From Centipeda infelix ATCC 43532 (lineage in GTDB: Bacteria; Bacillota; Negativicutes; Selenomonadales; Selenomonadaceae): a stretch of DNA of 64,000 nt. Shown here in pieces: positions 24,410-33,233 of this stretch (position 1 is the first letter of the stretch; each line of letters starts with the position of its first letter). Position numbers and translations under genes: made by a program. A model generated the notes under the pieces. It was not told where the DNA came from. It ran no database searches and saw only the letters and a list, made by a program, of their open reading frames with translations. The DNA lies in contig NZ_JH376800.1 in NCBI RefSeq assembly GCF_000234095.1, positions 464,939 to 528,938 of the forward strand. Reading direction: 5' to 3'.

Positions 24410-26914
24410 TTGAACTACCGTCAATTTTTCACACAGACGGCGATTAAAGCCGTAGAGTTTTCACAATACATCGCGCAGCGGCGCGGCAAGGGGTATATCG
24501 GAACCGGTCAGCTTCTGCTGGGGATTCTGCACATGCGCGATACCATTGCGGCACAGGTTCTGGATAAATTTGGCGTAGACTATGACAGTGCGGAGCAGGT
24601 AATTCGCGGCTCGGACGGTTTTCAGGATGTTCTGTCCCCCGCCGAGGATGTCCCATATTATACGCGCCGTGCCCAGCGTGTCATGCAGGGGGCGATTGAT
24701 ACCGCACGCGAAGAGCGTTCCTTTGTGACGACAGAGCACATCCTGCTCAGTCTCCTTACGGAGGCTGACGGGACGGCAGTCCATACAATTGAGGAGATGG
24801 ATGTTGACATCGAGGCACTGCAGAGCGAGGTGCTCGAGCGCATGAGCGATGCGGAGGAGTCGAAGGGGAAGTCTGCACGCCGAAAGCCCGCCAAGGGGGA
24901 GGGAAAGGGGCTGCCCGCTTCGCTCAAGAGGTTTGGCCGTGATCTGACGGGTGCTGCCCGCAGCGGTGACCTCGACCCTGTCATCGGGCGGGGGCAGGAG
25001 ATTGACCGTGTCATCCAGATCCTCGCACGGCGTACAAAGAATAACCCGCTCCTTCTTGGAGAGGCGGGGGTTGGGAAGACGGCCATTGCCGAGGGGCTGG
25101 CGCAGCGCATCGCAGACGGTGAGGTGCCGTTCCTGCTTGAGGATAGGCGTGTTGTCACGCTCTCGATGACGTCACTGGTTGCAGGGACGAAGTATCGTGG
25201 TGAGTTCGAGGAGCGGCTCAAGAATGTCGTGGATGAGGTCATCAAGGCGAAGAACATTATTCTCTTTATCGATGAGATCCATACGCTCATCCGTGCCGGT
25301 GGTGCGGAGGGCTCGCTTGATGCTGCCAATATCCTGAAGCCTGCACTTGCACGCGGGGAAATGCAGATTATCGGTGCAACAACGAGCAGCGAGTACAAGA
25401 AACACTTTGCGAAAGACAGCGCCCTTGCGCGCCGTTTCCAGACTGTTTTGGTGGAAGAGCCAAGGGAAGAGGATGCAGAGCAGATTCTCTTTGGGTTGCG
25501 TAGCAAATATGAGGAGTTCCATCACGCACACATCGAAGATGCTGCTGTTCGGGCAGCGGTGCGCCTTTCGAAGCGTTACATTACGGACCGCTGTCTGCCG
25601 GATAAGGCGATTGACCTCATGGATGAGGCGGGTTCGCGCGTGCGTATGCGGAATATCGGCGATACCGATCAGCTCGCAGGGCTGCGCATGGAGATTGCGG
25701 AGATTGTGAAGGAGAAGGACGCAGCGATCAGCGGGCAGGACTATGAGAAGGCGGCACAGCTGCGCGACCGTGAGCAGGAACTGCGTGCGCGGCTTGAGGC
25801 ATCGCGGCGCGGTGAGGATCGACGAGCAGAGATTTTGGTGACAGAGAATGATATCGCCGATGTCGTGGCGCAGTGGACGGGCATTCCCGTGCAGCGCATT
25901 GCGGCGAAGGAGTCCGACCGTCTGCTCGCGCTCGAAAAGCAGATCAGTCGCCGTGTAATCGGTCAGGACGAGGCGGTGCGTGCCGTCTCAAAGGCGGTAC
26001 GCCGTGCGCGTGCAGGGGTTAAAGACCCACGCCGCCCGATCGGCTCCTTCCTCTTTCTCGGCTCGACGGGAGTCGGTAAGACGGAGCTTGCTCGTGCTCT
26101 TGCCGAATCCGTGTTTGGAACGGAGGAGGCAATCATCCGCTTCGATATGTCCGAGTATATGGAGAAGCACACGACGGCACGTCTTGTTGGCGCGCCTCCG
26201 GGCTATGTCGGCTACGAAGAGGGCGGTCAGCTCACGGATGCCGTACGCAAGAAGCCGTTTTCCATTGTCCTTTTTGACGAGGTGGAGAAGGCGCACCCCG
26301 ACGTCTTCCATATGCTCCTGCAGGTGCTTGAGGATGGACGCCTCACAGATGGGCAGGGGATGGTTACGGATTTTCGCAACACGATCATCATCATGACCTC
26401 GAATGCAGGCGCAAATCATCTGCGCTCAACGACCGGCTCGATTGGATTTTCCATCGGGCAGCAGGCGAAGGGCACCGATGAGGAGCGTGCGAAAAAGCGT
26501 GTCATGGAGGAGGTCAAAAAGCTCTTCCGCCCCGAGTTCCTGAACCGCGTGGATGATATGATTGTCTTCAACGCACTTGGTGAGACGGAGCTGACGAAGA
26601 TTGTCGACATCCTTTTGCGTGATGTAAAGGCGCGCCTTGCCGAGCAGGAGATCAACATCGAGATCAGTCCATCGGCGAAGCGCGTGCTCATCTCGAAGGG
26701 GACGGATGTCAAATTCGGTGCGCGTCCGTTGCGCCGTGCGATTCAGAAGAACATTGAGGACGAGCTTGCAGAGCGGATCCTTGCACGCGACTTCACGGCG
26801 GGCGATATCATCTCCGTGCGCAAGGCGGGCGATGGCCTCGACTTTGTAAAAAAGGATACGAGCCGCAACAAGCGCGTAAAGCGAGAGAAGCAGGCATCCT
26901 ATCATGAAGTCTGA
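24410..26914 (+). CDS. clpC: ATP-dependent Clp protease ATP-binding subunit ClpC
   Basis: This 834-aa AAA+ unfoldase has an N-terminal double Clp_N repeat (about 1-150), a first ATPase domain (Walker A GEAGVGKTA), a coiled middle domain with UVR motif (QDYEKAAQLRDREQ), and a second ATPase domain (GSTGVGKTE). It feeds phosphoarginine-tagged proteins to ClpP, whose gene is 12 kb downstream. The frame is open upstream into mcsB, but TTG 24410 has GAGGAGGGGG five bases before it and gives LNYRQFFTQTAIKAVE, the usual N terminus. No better ATG exists. Confidence 0.93.
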   Translation: MNYRQFFTQTAIKAVEFSQYIAQRRGKGYIGTGQLLLGILHMRDTIAAQVLDKFGVDYDSAEQVIRGSDGFQDVLSPAEDVPYYTRRAQRVMQGAIDTAREERSFVTTEHILLSLLTEADGTAVHTIEEMDVDIEALQSEVLERMSDAEESKGKSARRKPAKGEGKGLPASLKRFGRDLTGAARSGDLDPVIGRGQEIDRVIQILARRTKNNPLLLGEAGVGKTAIAEGLAQRIADGEVPFLLEDRRVVTLSMTSLVAGTKYRGEFEERLKNVVDEVIKAKNIILFIDEIHTLIRAGGAEGSLDAANILKPALARGEMQIIGATTSSEYKKHFAKDSALARRFQTVLVEEPREEDAEQILFGLRSKYEEFHHAHIEDAAVRAAVRLSKRYITDRCLPDKAIDLMDEAGSRVRMRNIGDTDQLAGLRMEIAEIVKEKDAAISGQDYEKAAQLRDREQELRARLEASRRGEDRRAEILVTENDIADVVAQWTGIPVQRIAAKESDRLLALEKQISRRVIGQDEAVRAVSKAVRRARAGVKDPRRPIGSFLFLGSTGVGKTELARALAESVFGTEEAIIRFDMSEYMEKHTTARLVGAPPGYVGYEEGGQLTDAVRKKPFSIVLFDEVEKAHPDVFHMLLQVLEDGRLTDGQGMVTDFRNTIIIMTSNAGANHLRSTTGSIGFSIGQQAKGTDEERAKKRVMEEVKKLFRPEFLNRVDDMIVFNALGETELTKIVDILLRDVKARLAEQEINIEISPSAKRVLISKGTDVKFGARPLRRAIQKNIEDELAERILARDFTAGDIISVRKAGDGLDFVKKDTSRNKRVKREKQASYHEV

Positions 26915-27056
26915 GCGGCCCCGCAATGTGCTTGCCCCACCGACACGCACCGGGCGTGCGGCGGATTTCCTCCTCAACCTGAGCTGGTCACTGTACTGGC
27001 TTGTATGCTCCGCTGTGCGTGCTCTGAAATATTGGAAACGGAAGGGACTGTCGTAA
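26904..27056 (+). CDS. Unrecognised 50-aa small protein downstream of clpC
   Basis: An ATG overlapping the clpC stop opens 50 codons: a basic N terminus (MKSERPRNVLAPPTRTGR), one hydrophobic Trp-rich segment (FLLNLSWSLYWLVCSAV) and a basic tail ending KRKGLS. This looks like a single-pass small membrane protein. The stop codon lies in the loop of the terminator that follows. Translational coupling to clpC is possible, as only a weak GCAGG lies upstream. I do not recognise a family. The overlap, the intact frame up to the terminator and the topology argue for a real gene, but conservation has not been tested. Confidence 0.5.
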   Translation: MKSERPRNVLAPPTRTGRAADFLLNLSWSLYWLVCSAVRALKYWKRKGLS

Positions 27057-27069
27057 GCAGTCCCTTTTA
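27044..27069 (+). terminator. Terminator of the clpC operon
   Basis: Perfect stem GGGACTG/CAGTCCC (27044-27050, 27058-27064) with a seven-base loop that contains the small ORF stop, then TTTTAT. radA starts 16 bases later, so some read-through into radA may occur. Confidence 0.8.
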
Positions 27070-27084
27070 TTTGCAGGAGATTCT

Positions 27085-28461
27085 ATGGCAAAGAAGAAAA
27101 AGACCGCATATGTCTGTCAGAACTGCGGCTACGATACCTTTAAGTGGATGGGGAAATGCCCCGGATGCGGGGCGTGGAACTCACTCGTGGAGGAGATTGT
27201 AACGCCGCCGACGGAGGAACGTCATGGTGTCGGCACGCTCTCATCGGAGCCGCCGCAGCCCATCGGCAGTATTGCTGTTGAGGATCTGCCGCGCTTTTCG
27301 ACCGGCTCGGGCGAACTCGACCGCGTGCTTGGCGGCGGGGTCATTCCCGGCTCGATGGTACTCATCGTCGGCGATCCCGGCGTCGGCAAATCCAGCCTCA
27401 CGCTGCGTGTCTCAGCGGATATTGCGCGTGCGGGACATCGCGTGCTCTATGTAACAGGCGAGGAGAGCGCGCGCCAAATCCGTATGCGCGCGGATCGTCT
27501 GCGGGCGATCGCGGATGATCTTCTTGTTGTCAGCGAGACGAATCTTGACGCGATCTGTGCGCATGTGGAGCGGGAGCAGCCCGCGCTCTTTATCATCGAC
27601 TCGATCCAGACGATGTACCGCCCCGACATCGAGAGTGCGCCCGGCAGCGTCTCGCAGGTACGCGAGTGCGCCATGGAGCTGATGCGTATCGCGAAAAATG
27701 CGGGCATCGCCGTCTTCGTCATCGGCCATGTGACAAAGGAGGGCAGTCTCGCAGGACCGCGCGTCCTTGAGCACATCGTCGACACCGTGCTCTACTTTGA
27801 GGGTGAGCGCAACGCCGAGTACCGCGTCCTGCGTGCGGTGAAGAACCGCTTCGGCAGCACGAATGAACTCGGGCTTTTCGAGATGTGCGATGTCGGACTG
27901 GTCGACGTTCCCGATGCATCGAAACTCTTTCTATCGGAGCGTGCGATGGAGAGCGGTTCGATCATCGTGCCGACGGTCGAGGGAACGCGTCCTCTGCTCG
28001 TTGAGGTGCAGGCGCTTGTCGCCCCGACGCCGTACCAGCCGCCGCGCCGCACGGCGGACTCCGTGGATGTGAAGCGCATACAGCTCCTCCTTGCCGTGCT
28101 CGAAAAACGTGTGAAACTGCCGATCGGCTCGGCGGATGTCTATGTGAAAGTGGCGGGCGGCATTCGTCTTGACGAACCTGCTGCCGATCTCGCACTCAGC
28201 GTTGCGATGGCATCCAGCTTTGCGAATCGTCTGCCGCGGCCGCACATGGTTGTCTGCGGCGAGGTCGGACTCTCGGGCGAAGTGCGTGCCGTATCCCAGG
28301 CGGAACTGCGCGTCGCCGAGGCGCGGCGGCTCGGGTTCAAATCAGTGCTCCTTCCGATGAAGAACTATCGCCAGCTCGTGGGGAAATTCACAGACATGGA
28401 GCTTCTCGGTGCAGAGACCATCGGTGATGCATTGAAATGCGCTATGCCAAAAAATATTTAA
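27085..28461 (+). CDS. radA: DNA repair protein RadA
   Basis: The product (458 aa) is a RecA-like branch-migration ATPase in recombinational repair. An N-terminal C4 zinc finger (CQNCGYDTFKWMGKCPGC) is followed by a P-loop GDPGVGKSS, the RadA-specific KNRFGSTNELG motif, and a C-terminal Lon-protease-like domain. A GCAGGAG site precedes the ATG. radA after clpC is the common Firmicute order. Confidence 0.95.
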   Translation: MAKKKKTAYVCQNCGYDTFKWMGKCPGCGAWNSLVEEIVTPPTEERHGVGTLSSEPPQPIGSIAVEDLPRFSTGSGELDRVLGGGVIPGSMVLIVGDPGVGKSSLTLRVSADIARAGHRVLYVTGEESARQIRMRADRLRAIADDLLVVSETNLDAICAHVEREQPALFIIDSIQTMYRPDIESAPGSVSQVRECAMELMRIAKNAGIAVFVIGHVTKEGSLAGPRVLEHIVDTVLYFEGERNAEYRVLRAVKNRFGSTNELGLFEMCDVGLVDVPDASKLFLSERAMESGSIIVPTVEGTRPLLVEVQALVAPTPYQPPRRTADSVDVKRIQLLLAVLEKRVKLPIGSADVYVKVAGGIRLDEPAADLALSVAMASSFANRLPRPHMVVCGEVGLSGEVRAVSQAELRVAEARRLGFKSVLLPMKNYRQLVGKFTDMELLGAETIGDALKCAMPKNI

Positions 28462-28485
28462 GAAACAGCGGATGCTTTCCGATAA
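28459..28485 (+). promoter_or_regulatory. Sigma-28 (FliA/SigD)-type flagellar promoter
   Basis: TAAG (28459-28462), 15 bases, then TCCGATAA (28478-28485). This differs from the sigma-28 consensus TAAA-N15-GCCGATAA by one base in each box. It overlaps the end of radA and lies 25 bases before fliK, so it would place fliK-flgD under flagellar late-gene control. Confidence 0.6.
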
Positions 28486-28509
28486 ACAAGTAGAAGAGGT
28501 GATGTGTAG

Positions 28510-30258
28510 ATGAATGCAAATAATCTCATGGCGGTATCTCCGACCGATGGGATCTCTGCAGGAACGGGTGTGCCGAAGGGGTGCAGCGGATCCGTGGAGA
28601 ATCGTGCGCAAACAGCCTCAGGGAAGAATTCGTTCAGCGATACATTTGGCGCACTGCAAAAGGGAATGGGTGCAGACGCGGCAAAGACCGAGATGCGTGA
28701 AGCTCCTGTAAAGACGGCACAGACGAAGGTGCCGCAGACGGGAAGCACCGTACCGTCGCAGGACACACAGGATGTGACGGCGAAAACGCCGAAAGTTGTT
28801 GACCCGCAGACGAACGGTACAGAGAAAAAAATGCCGACTGCGGACGATACCGCGGTGCAAAACAAGGTTGCAGCAGCTCTTGCGGCACTTGTGAACACGG
28901 ATGCGGCACTTCCAAATACGGACGTGAACGAGGGGCTTGATGCCGCACTCACAGAGATCTTGGAACGCTACGGACTGACGGCAGACCAGCTCAGCGACAC
29001 GAAGCTGAAAAATGCCGTGCAGAACCTACTGCAGACTCTGCCCGAAGATGCTGCGAAGAGCCGCAATCTCCTTCTCGCACTGGAGGGACAGCCGCTCACG
29101 CAGGAGAATGCAGCATCGACGCTCGACGCGCTGGCGCAGAAGATCGGTGCGGAGGGGCTTCCTACTCCGGTGCAGAACGCTGATGCGCCCATTTTGCGCC
29201 TGGCGGCGTTGGACACACCGCTGTCCACACAGCTGCGTGCGGCGGTCAACACCGAAGTGTCCGCGGCGGGGGAAAATATGCCTGCTATTACGGCAGATAC
29301 CTACCCTGTGCCTCCCGTTGCAGAGAATACGACACAGCGCAGCATCGTAAATACGTCGTTACTCGCGGCGGAGCAAAACACACAGATGACGGCAGAGACG
29401 GTTGCAGCACCGCTCCTGCGGGCACAGGCAGAGCCTGCGTCGTCGGGGACACGGTCGGCAGCAGACCTTGTCGGCAATCAGCTGACCGTTGATGCGGATG
29501 TGGATGCGGCCAACCCGCTGACCGTACTTGCTCAGCGTACGATGCGCCATGATACAATGCAGGGCGATTCGACGGGGCAGCAGAGCAGTGCACAGGGGGA
29601 GCAGCAGCCACCGGCAAACGGGCAGCAGGATGTGCGTATGGCATCAAGCATGACCTTTGAGATTCCCTCGCGTACAACAGAGACGGTTCCGCAGCCTGCA
29701 CAGCCCATTGCGGCACAGACGGGAACGAGCCCCCTTCCCATGCAGGATGTCAATGCTCCTGCACCGGCACAGGAGGCACAGCGTCCGCAGCCGGACTATG
29801 AAATCCCGCGTCAGATTGTCGAGCAGGCGCGCCTCCTACGCACGCTCAATGATACGCAGATGGTCATTCGTCTGCGCCCTGAACACCTCGGGGAACTCAC
29901 TCTGCGTGTCTCGGTTGGTTCGAACGGTGCGGTACAGGCATCCTTCCACAGCGACAATGCTCAGGTACGCAATGTGATCGAGAACTCCCTTGTCCAGCTT
30001 CGACAAGAACTGAACAATCAGGGACTCAAGATCGACCGCGTCGGTGTCTACGCAGGACTGGCAGACGGCCAAATGCCGCAGGGACAGGGGCAGGAGGCGT
30101 GGCAGCAAAGCAGCAACCGGCAGGGTGGAGCACAGCAGGTCTACGCGAGCGGCGATGCCGATGACTATCTCGATGAGGTCGAGGGTCTCACATCCGCAGT
30201 GGCGCAGGAGAGGACTGACGGCTCGGTCGGAACCGATGGTGTAGACTATCGCGTATAA
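28510..30258 (+). CDS. fliK: Flagellar hook-length control protein FliK
   Basis: This 582-aa protein has a long low-complexity Ala/Thr/Gln-rich N-terminal and central region, typical of the molecular ruler part, and a C-terminal Flg_hook domain (about residues 435-530) with MVIRLRPEHLGELTLRV and QLRQELNNQGLKI. FliK measures the hook and switches the export gate from rod-hook to filament substrates. It is exported, so no signal peptide is expected. A Q/G-rich tail follows the domain. flgD begins 20 bases downstream. Confidence 0.88.
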   Translation: MNANNLMAVSPTDGISAGTGVPKGCSGSVENRAQTASGKNSFSDTFGALQKGMGADAAKTEMREAPVKTAQTKVPQTGSTVPSQDTQDVTAKTPKVVDPQTNGTEKKMPTADDTAVQNKVAAALAALVNTDAALPNTDVNEGLDAALTEILERYGLTADQLSDTKLKNAVQNLLQTLPEDAAKSRNLLLALEGQPLTQENAASTLDALAQKIGAEGLPTPVQNADAPILRLAALDTPLSTQLRAAVNTEVSAAGENMPAITADTYPVPPVAENTTQRSIVNTSLLAAEQNTQMTAETVAAPLLRAQAEPASSGTRSAADLVGNQLTVDADVDAANPLTVLAQRTMRHDTMQGDSTGQQSSAQGEQQPPANGQQDVRMASSMTFEIPSRTTETVPQPAQPIAAQTGTSPLPMQDVNAPAPAQEAQRPQPDYEIPRQIVEQARLLRTLNDTQMVIRLRPEHLGELTLRVSVGSNGAVQASFHSDNAQVRNVIENSLVQLRQELNNQGLKIDRVGVYAGLADGQMPQGQGQEAWQQSSNRQGGAQQVYASGDADDYLDEVEGLTSAVAQERTDGSVGTDGVDYRV

Positions 30259-30278
30259 CGCGTTGAGGAGGAAATATC

Positions 30279-30824
30279 GTGGCAAGTTCAAACCCCTTGA
30301 ATACAATTAATGTCGGCGGCGTTGTGCAGAAGCTGTCCGACTACGAGGCAGCACAAAATCAGGCAAAAGCGAAGGACAAGAAGAATGACGCGCTCGGCAA
30401 GGATGCTTTCCTGAAGCTGCTCGTCACCCAGATGAGGTATCAGGATCCGCTTGATCCGCAGGACAACAGCGAATACCTCTCGCAGCTCGCCCAGTTCTCC
30501 GCACTCGAGCAGATGACGAACGTCTCCAAGGGTCTTGAGAATGTATCGAAGATCGTCGACAACATCAACTCTTCCGTTCTCATCGGACAGCTGAGCAATA
30601 TGATTGGACAGCCTGTCCAGTGGACCACTGTGGTAAAGGGTGAAGATGGAAAACCCGTGAAGGACAGTGACGGAAAGGTCAAGACGCAGAGCTATGAGGG
30701 CAAGATCATCGGTGTCAGCATCACCGACGGTCAACCGAGCGTCATTGCCGACGTGAACGGCAAGACACATCAGGTTCAGGTATCCGAGATTGTGCGTGTC
30801 GGTCGTCTCAAGGCAGGATCCTAA
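30279..30824 (+). CDS. flgD: Flagellar hook-capping protein FlgD
   Basis: The product (181 aa) has the FlgD N-terminal signature LGKDAFLKLLVTQMRYQDPL followed by DNSEYLSQLAQFSALEQM. FlgD caps the growing hook and is shed when the hook is complete. The family C-terminal beta domain is shortened to a single module containing KIIGVSITDGQPSV, as in Firmicute FlgD. The GTG start has a GAGGAGGAAA site. It ends at a hairpin terminator, so fliK-flgD form a short unit here without the rest of the hook-basal-body genes. Confidence 0.92.
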   Translation: MASSNPLNTINVGGVVQKLSDYEAAQNQAKAKDKKNDALGKDAFLKLLVTQMRYQDPLDPQDNSEYLSQLAQFSALEQMTNVSKGLENVSKIVDNINSSVLIGQLSNMIGQPVQWTTVVKGEDGKPVKDSDGKVKTQSYEGKIIGVSITDGQPSVIADVNGKTHQVQVSEIVRVGRLKAGS

Positions 30825-30843
30825 ACAAACGGATAGAAATGAG

Positions 30844-30875
30844 ATACCGCCGAAGGATGATTTCGGCGGTATTTT
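30844..30875 (+). terminator. Terminator after flgD
   Basis: Perfect 11-bp stem ATACCGCCGAA/TTCGGCGGTAT (30844-30854, 30862-30872) followed by Ts. Confidence 0.85.
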
Positions 30876-30879
30876 ACGC

Positions 30880-30908
30880 TTGCATAAAATATATTCATCC
30901 ATTATAAT
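30880..30908 (+). promoter_or_regulatory. Strong promoter for the 137-aa unknown protein
   Basis: TTGCAT (30880-30885) and TATAAT (30903-30908) are 17 bases apart. It lies between the flgD terminator and the next gene, so that gene is transcribed independently of fliK-flgD. Confidence 0.75.
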
Positions 30909-30959
30909 ATAGGAACAACACCCCAAGGGACAGTGGGGAATGAAATGGAGGGAACCATT

Positions 30960-31373
30960 ATGGCAATACCGGCACTCAGAAGCGGTGGCTTCGGTACCAG
31001 CCTCTTTCAACGTGCGAACCGCGAGGCGCGGCGCATCGGCGGGCAGGTGACCCATGAAAAGATGCAGGAGGTTGCATCTGTTATTGGTGGATCAAATTTC
31101 GGTACCGGCACAAAGCTTGGTAAGGGGCAGTTCCATCAGACGCAGAACCGTGTCGCGCAGGACGGGGCGCAGAGCACGTCGCGTGCGGTGCAGAAGTCTG
31201 AGGAGTACATGGATCCGAGGCGTCTCGGAACGAGCAAATTCCAGCGCACGAACCGCGAGGCACAGCAGATCGGCGGACAGGTGACGCATGAGCTTATGCA
31301 GCAGGTCAAGCAGGCGTATGCAACCAGTCATCCGGTACAGAATATCGGCAAGAATGTGGACATTGCGGCATAA
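30960..31373 (+). CDS. Unknown protein with an internal tandem repeat
   Basis: I do not recognise this 137-aa protein. It has no signal peptide or membrane segment. Two related blocks stand out: GTSLFQRANREARRIGGQVTH near residues 12-32 and GTSKFQRTNREAQQIGGQVTH near residues 90-110, each followed by a hydrophobic/charged M..V stretch. A diverged block (GTGTKLGKGQFHQTQNRVAQD) lies between them. ATG 30960 is chosen over GTG 30933 because GGAGGG lies about 8 bases upstream. It has its own strong promoter and terminator. The position next to flgD is suggestive only. Confidence 0.75.
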   Translation: MAIPALRSGGFGTSLFQRANREARRIGGQVTHEKMQEVASVIGGSNFGTGTKLGKGQFHQTQNRVAQDGAQSTSRAVQKSEEYMDPRRLGTSKFQRTNREAQQIGGQVTHELMQQVKQAYATSHPVQNIGKNVDIAA

Positions 31374-31393
31374 CGAGTCCGCATATGAAATAA

Positions 31394-31434
31394 CCCGTGA
31401 AGATTCAATAGAGAGAGTCTTCACGGGCTGTTTT
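31394..31434. terminator. Terminator between convergent genes
   Basis: Perfect 10-bp stem CCCGTGAAGA/TCTTCACGGG (31394-31403, 31418-31427) followed by CTGTTTT. It serves the plus-strand unknown gene and probably also the minus-strand LysR gene. Confidence 0.8.
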
Positions 31435-32335
31435 AATTTATGGGAGAAACTTCCTCCGCATTGTCGAAGCGACGGATCAGGAATTGCTGGAAGCAGATCG
31501 CTGCAGGAGGCAGTTGTCGCTGTGTGTTCCATGCGACACCGACGGCACGCTTGCAGATCGGGAACGAGACGGGGATGTAGCGCAGCTCCGGATGCTCGAC
31601 CCCCGCGAGTTTCGGGAGGAGGCTCACGCCAAGCCCCGCCGCGACGAGACCCGACATCGTTGACACATCGTCGCCCTCGAACGTGATTTCAGGGTGAATG
31701 CCCGCGAGGTCAAAGAATTGATCGACGAGGATGCGCAGACTGTAGCTGCTCTTCATTGCAATCAGCGGTTCATCCACCAGTTCATTCAGATTGATTTTCT
31801 TCCGCTCGGCAAACGGGTGTCCGAGTGGGACGGTGACAAAGAGTTCCTCCGACCAGAGATAGACCCATGCGCTGTACTCCGTCGTTGGGATGGTGGAGCA
31901 GAGACAGAGATCCGTCTCCCCGGCAGCAACCTGCTGCGCGAGCGTTGCTGAATCCTGCTGGTTCAGTTGGATGCGGATATCGGGATAGAGTGCGCGAAAG
32001 TCCTGCAGGATATGCGGCAGGACGTAGCTGCCGAGCGAGTGGATGAACGAGAGTTTGAACTCGGTTGAGACCTCTGCCCCTGCATTACTCGCCTCCTCGC
32101 GGGCACTGTCCACCTCACGCAGAATGCGATCCACGCGGCGCAGCAGACGTTCGCCTTCCGGTGTCAGTTCGATTTCACCCTCACTGCGTTTGAACAGCGA
32201 GACCTCCAGATCCTTTTCGAGTTTCGCCATCGAGCGGCTGAGTGCGGGCTGGGTCACATCGAGCATCCGCGCAGCACGCGTAAAGTGGCGGATATTAGCC
32301 ATAACTTGAAAGTATTTTAATTGTGCAAGTTCCAT
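31433..32335 (-). CDS. LysR-family transcriptional regulator
   Basis: The 300-aa product has the LysR winged-helix N terminus (MELAQLKYFQVMANIRHFTRAA, then VTQPALSRSMAKLE) and a C-terminal periplasmic-binding-like effector domain. It is an activator or repressor responding to a small molecule that cannot be named. It is divergent from the 188-aa unknown gene across a 250-base gap, the usual arrangement for a regulated target. Its second residues and length match the CysB/CbbR-like subgroup only in a general way. Confidence 0.9.
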   Translation of the reverse strand: MELAQLKYFQVMANIRHFTRAARMLDVTQPALSRSMAKLEKDLEVSLFKRSEGEIELTPEGERLLRRVDRILREVDSAREEASNAGAEVSTEFKLSFIHSLGSYVLPHILQDFRALYPDIRIQLNQQDSATLAQQVAAGETDLCLCSTIPTTEYSAWVYLWSEELFVTVPLGHPFAERKKINLNELVDEPLIAMKSSYSLRILVDQFFDLAGIHPEITFEGDDVSTMSGLVAAGLGVSLLPKLAGVEHPELRYIPVSFPICKRAVGVAWNTQRQLPPAAICFQQFLIRRFDNAEEVSPIN

Positions 32336-32585
32336 TCAGTCATTCCTTTCTGGTATTCTATTATATCTGTAGAAAGAACAATATACAATGAAGAAGGCGC
32401 AACTTTCTATATAAGTTTTTCATATATCCTATTACTGATTGGTATATGGTGTACTTGTAAAGGGGGCTCATGCAGAGAGGACTCAATCTGCATGAAAATC
32501 ACAAGGTTAATTTTTTTTGTGAAAAACGATATATTTAATAGAGCAAAAATACAACTTGTTATATAAAAATGAAAGGAAGAGGATC
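32336..32585. other. AT-rich divergent intergenic region
   Basis: This 250-base region between the LysR gene and the 188-aa unknown gene is very AT-rich. No long hairpin is visible. A partial sigma-28-like match (TTAA at 32507-32510, AACGATAT at 32525-32532, 14 bases apart) precedes the plus-strand gene but is weaker than the fliK one. LysR binding sites (T-N11-A) are too loose to assign by eye. Confidence 0.35.
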
Positions 32586-33152
32586 ATGAGAATCGAGCAA
32601 ACGTCAGCGGATGTTCTTGGACGGATGAATCAGACGCAAGGTGCAAAGAAACATAATGCGGGCGACTTTGCGTCGGTGCTTTCATCGGTTCAGTCCGAGC
32701 AGACGAAGAAGGCGGCGGAGAAAGAACCGAAGGTCGGGAATCCTCTCGGCATTCCCGACGAAGAGTATCGGTGGTATTTCAGCGGTCTGCGTTATGATGC
32801 CGATCACGTTGCATATTTTCCGCCGCATGACGCTCCGATCGAGCAGCAGCGCGCTTGGTATGAAGCTGTCAAAGGCTTGTCTCATTTGGAGATGCAGTCG
32901 TTCATGTCGGATCTTTCCTTGGCTTTGCGCGGTGAAAGAGATCACCTCAGCTATGATGAGATGACCGAAAAAATCCAAAAGCTCGGCTATCACGGTGTAC
33001 TGGAAGCGGTCTACAAATGGGAGAAACAGGTGGAACATGACAGTGCCGGCGTTACTGATGAACAAAGCTTTGAGATCATCAAGCGCCATGTTCGTCTGTG
33101 TGAGAATCTTCTCGATGAATGGCTCAAAGGAGAGAAGAAGGAGGACAAGTGA
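32586..33152 (+). CDS. Unknown 188-aa protein
   Basis: I do not recognise this protein. It is soluble with no signal peptide. The first 50 residues are polar and low-complexity (MRIEQTSADVLGRMNQTQGA) with an FASVLSSVQ segment resembling the unfolded N termini of exported flagellar proteins such as FliK. The rest is compact, Trp/Tyr-containing and probably alpha-helical (EEYRWYFSGLRYDADHVAYF, HLEMQSFMSDL). ATG 32586 has GGAAGAGGA upstream; the in-frame ATG at 32556 lacks one. It is divergent from the LysR gene and ends at a strong terminator. A flagellar role is conceivable but unproven. Confidence 0.7.
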   Translation: MRIEQTSADVLGRMNQTQGAKKHNAGDFASVLSSVQSEQTKKAAEKEPKVGNPLGIPDEEYRWYFSGLRYDADHVAYFPPHDAPIEQQRAWYEAVKGLSHLEMQSFMSDLSLALRGERDHLSYDEMTEKIQKLGYHGVLEAVYKWEKQVEHDSAGVTDEQSFEIIKRHVRLCENLLDEWLKGEKKEDK

Positions 33153-33196
33153 GGCAAGGGTATTGACGTGGGAACGATTACGTCTGCGCAATACGA

Positions 33197-33231
33197 TGAA
33201 GGGGCACGGAAGGCAGCCCCTTCATTTTTTT
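33197..33231 (+). terminator. Terminator after the 188-aa unknown gene
   Basis: Stem TGAAGGGGC/GCCCCTTCA (33197-33205, 33216-33224) followed by eight Ts. Confidence 0.85.
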
Positions 33232-33233
33232 TC

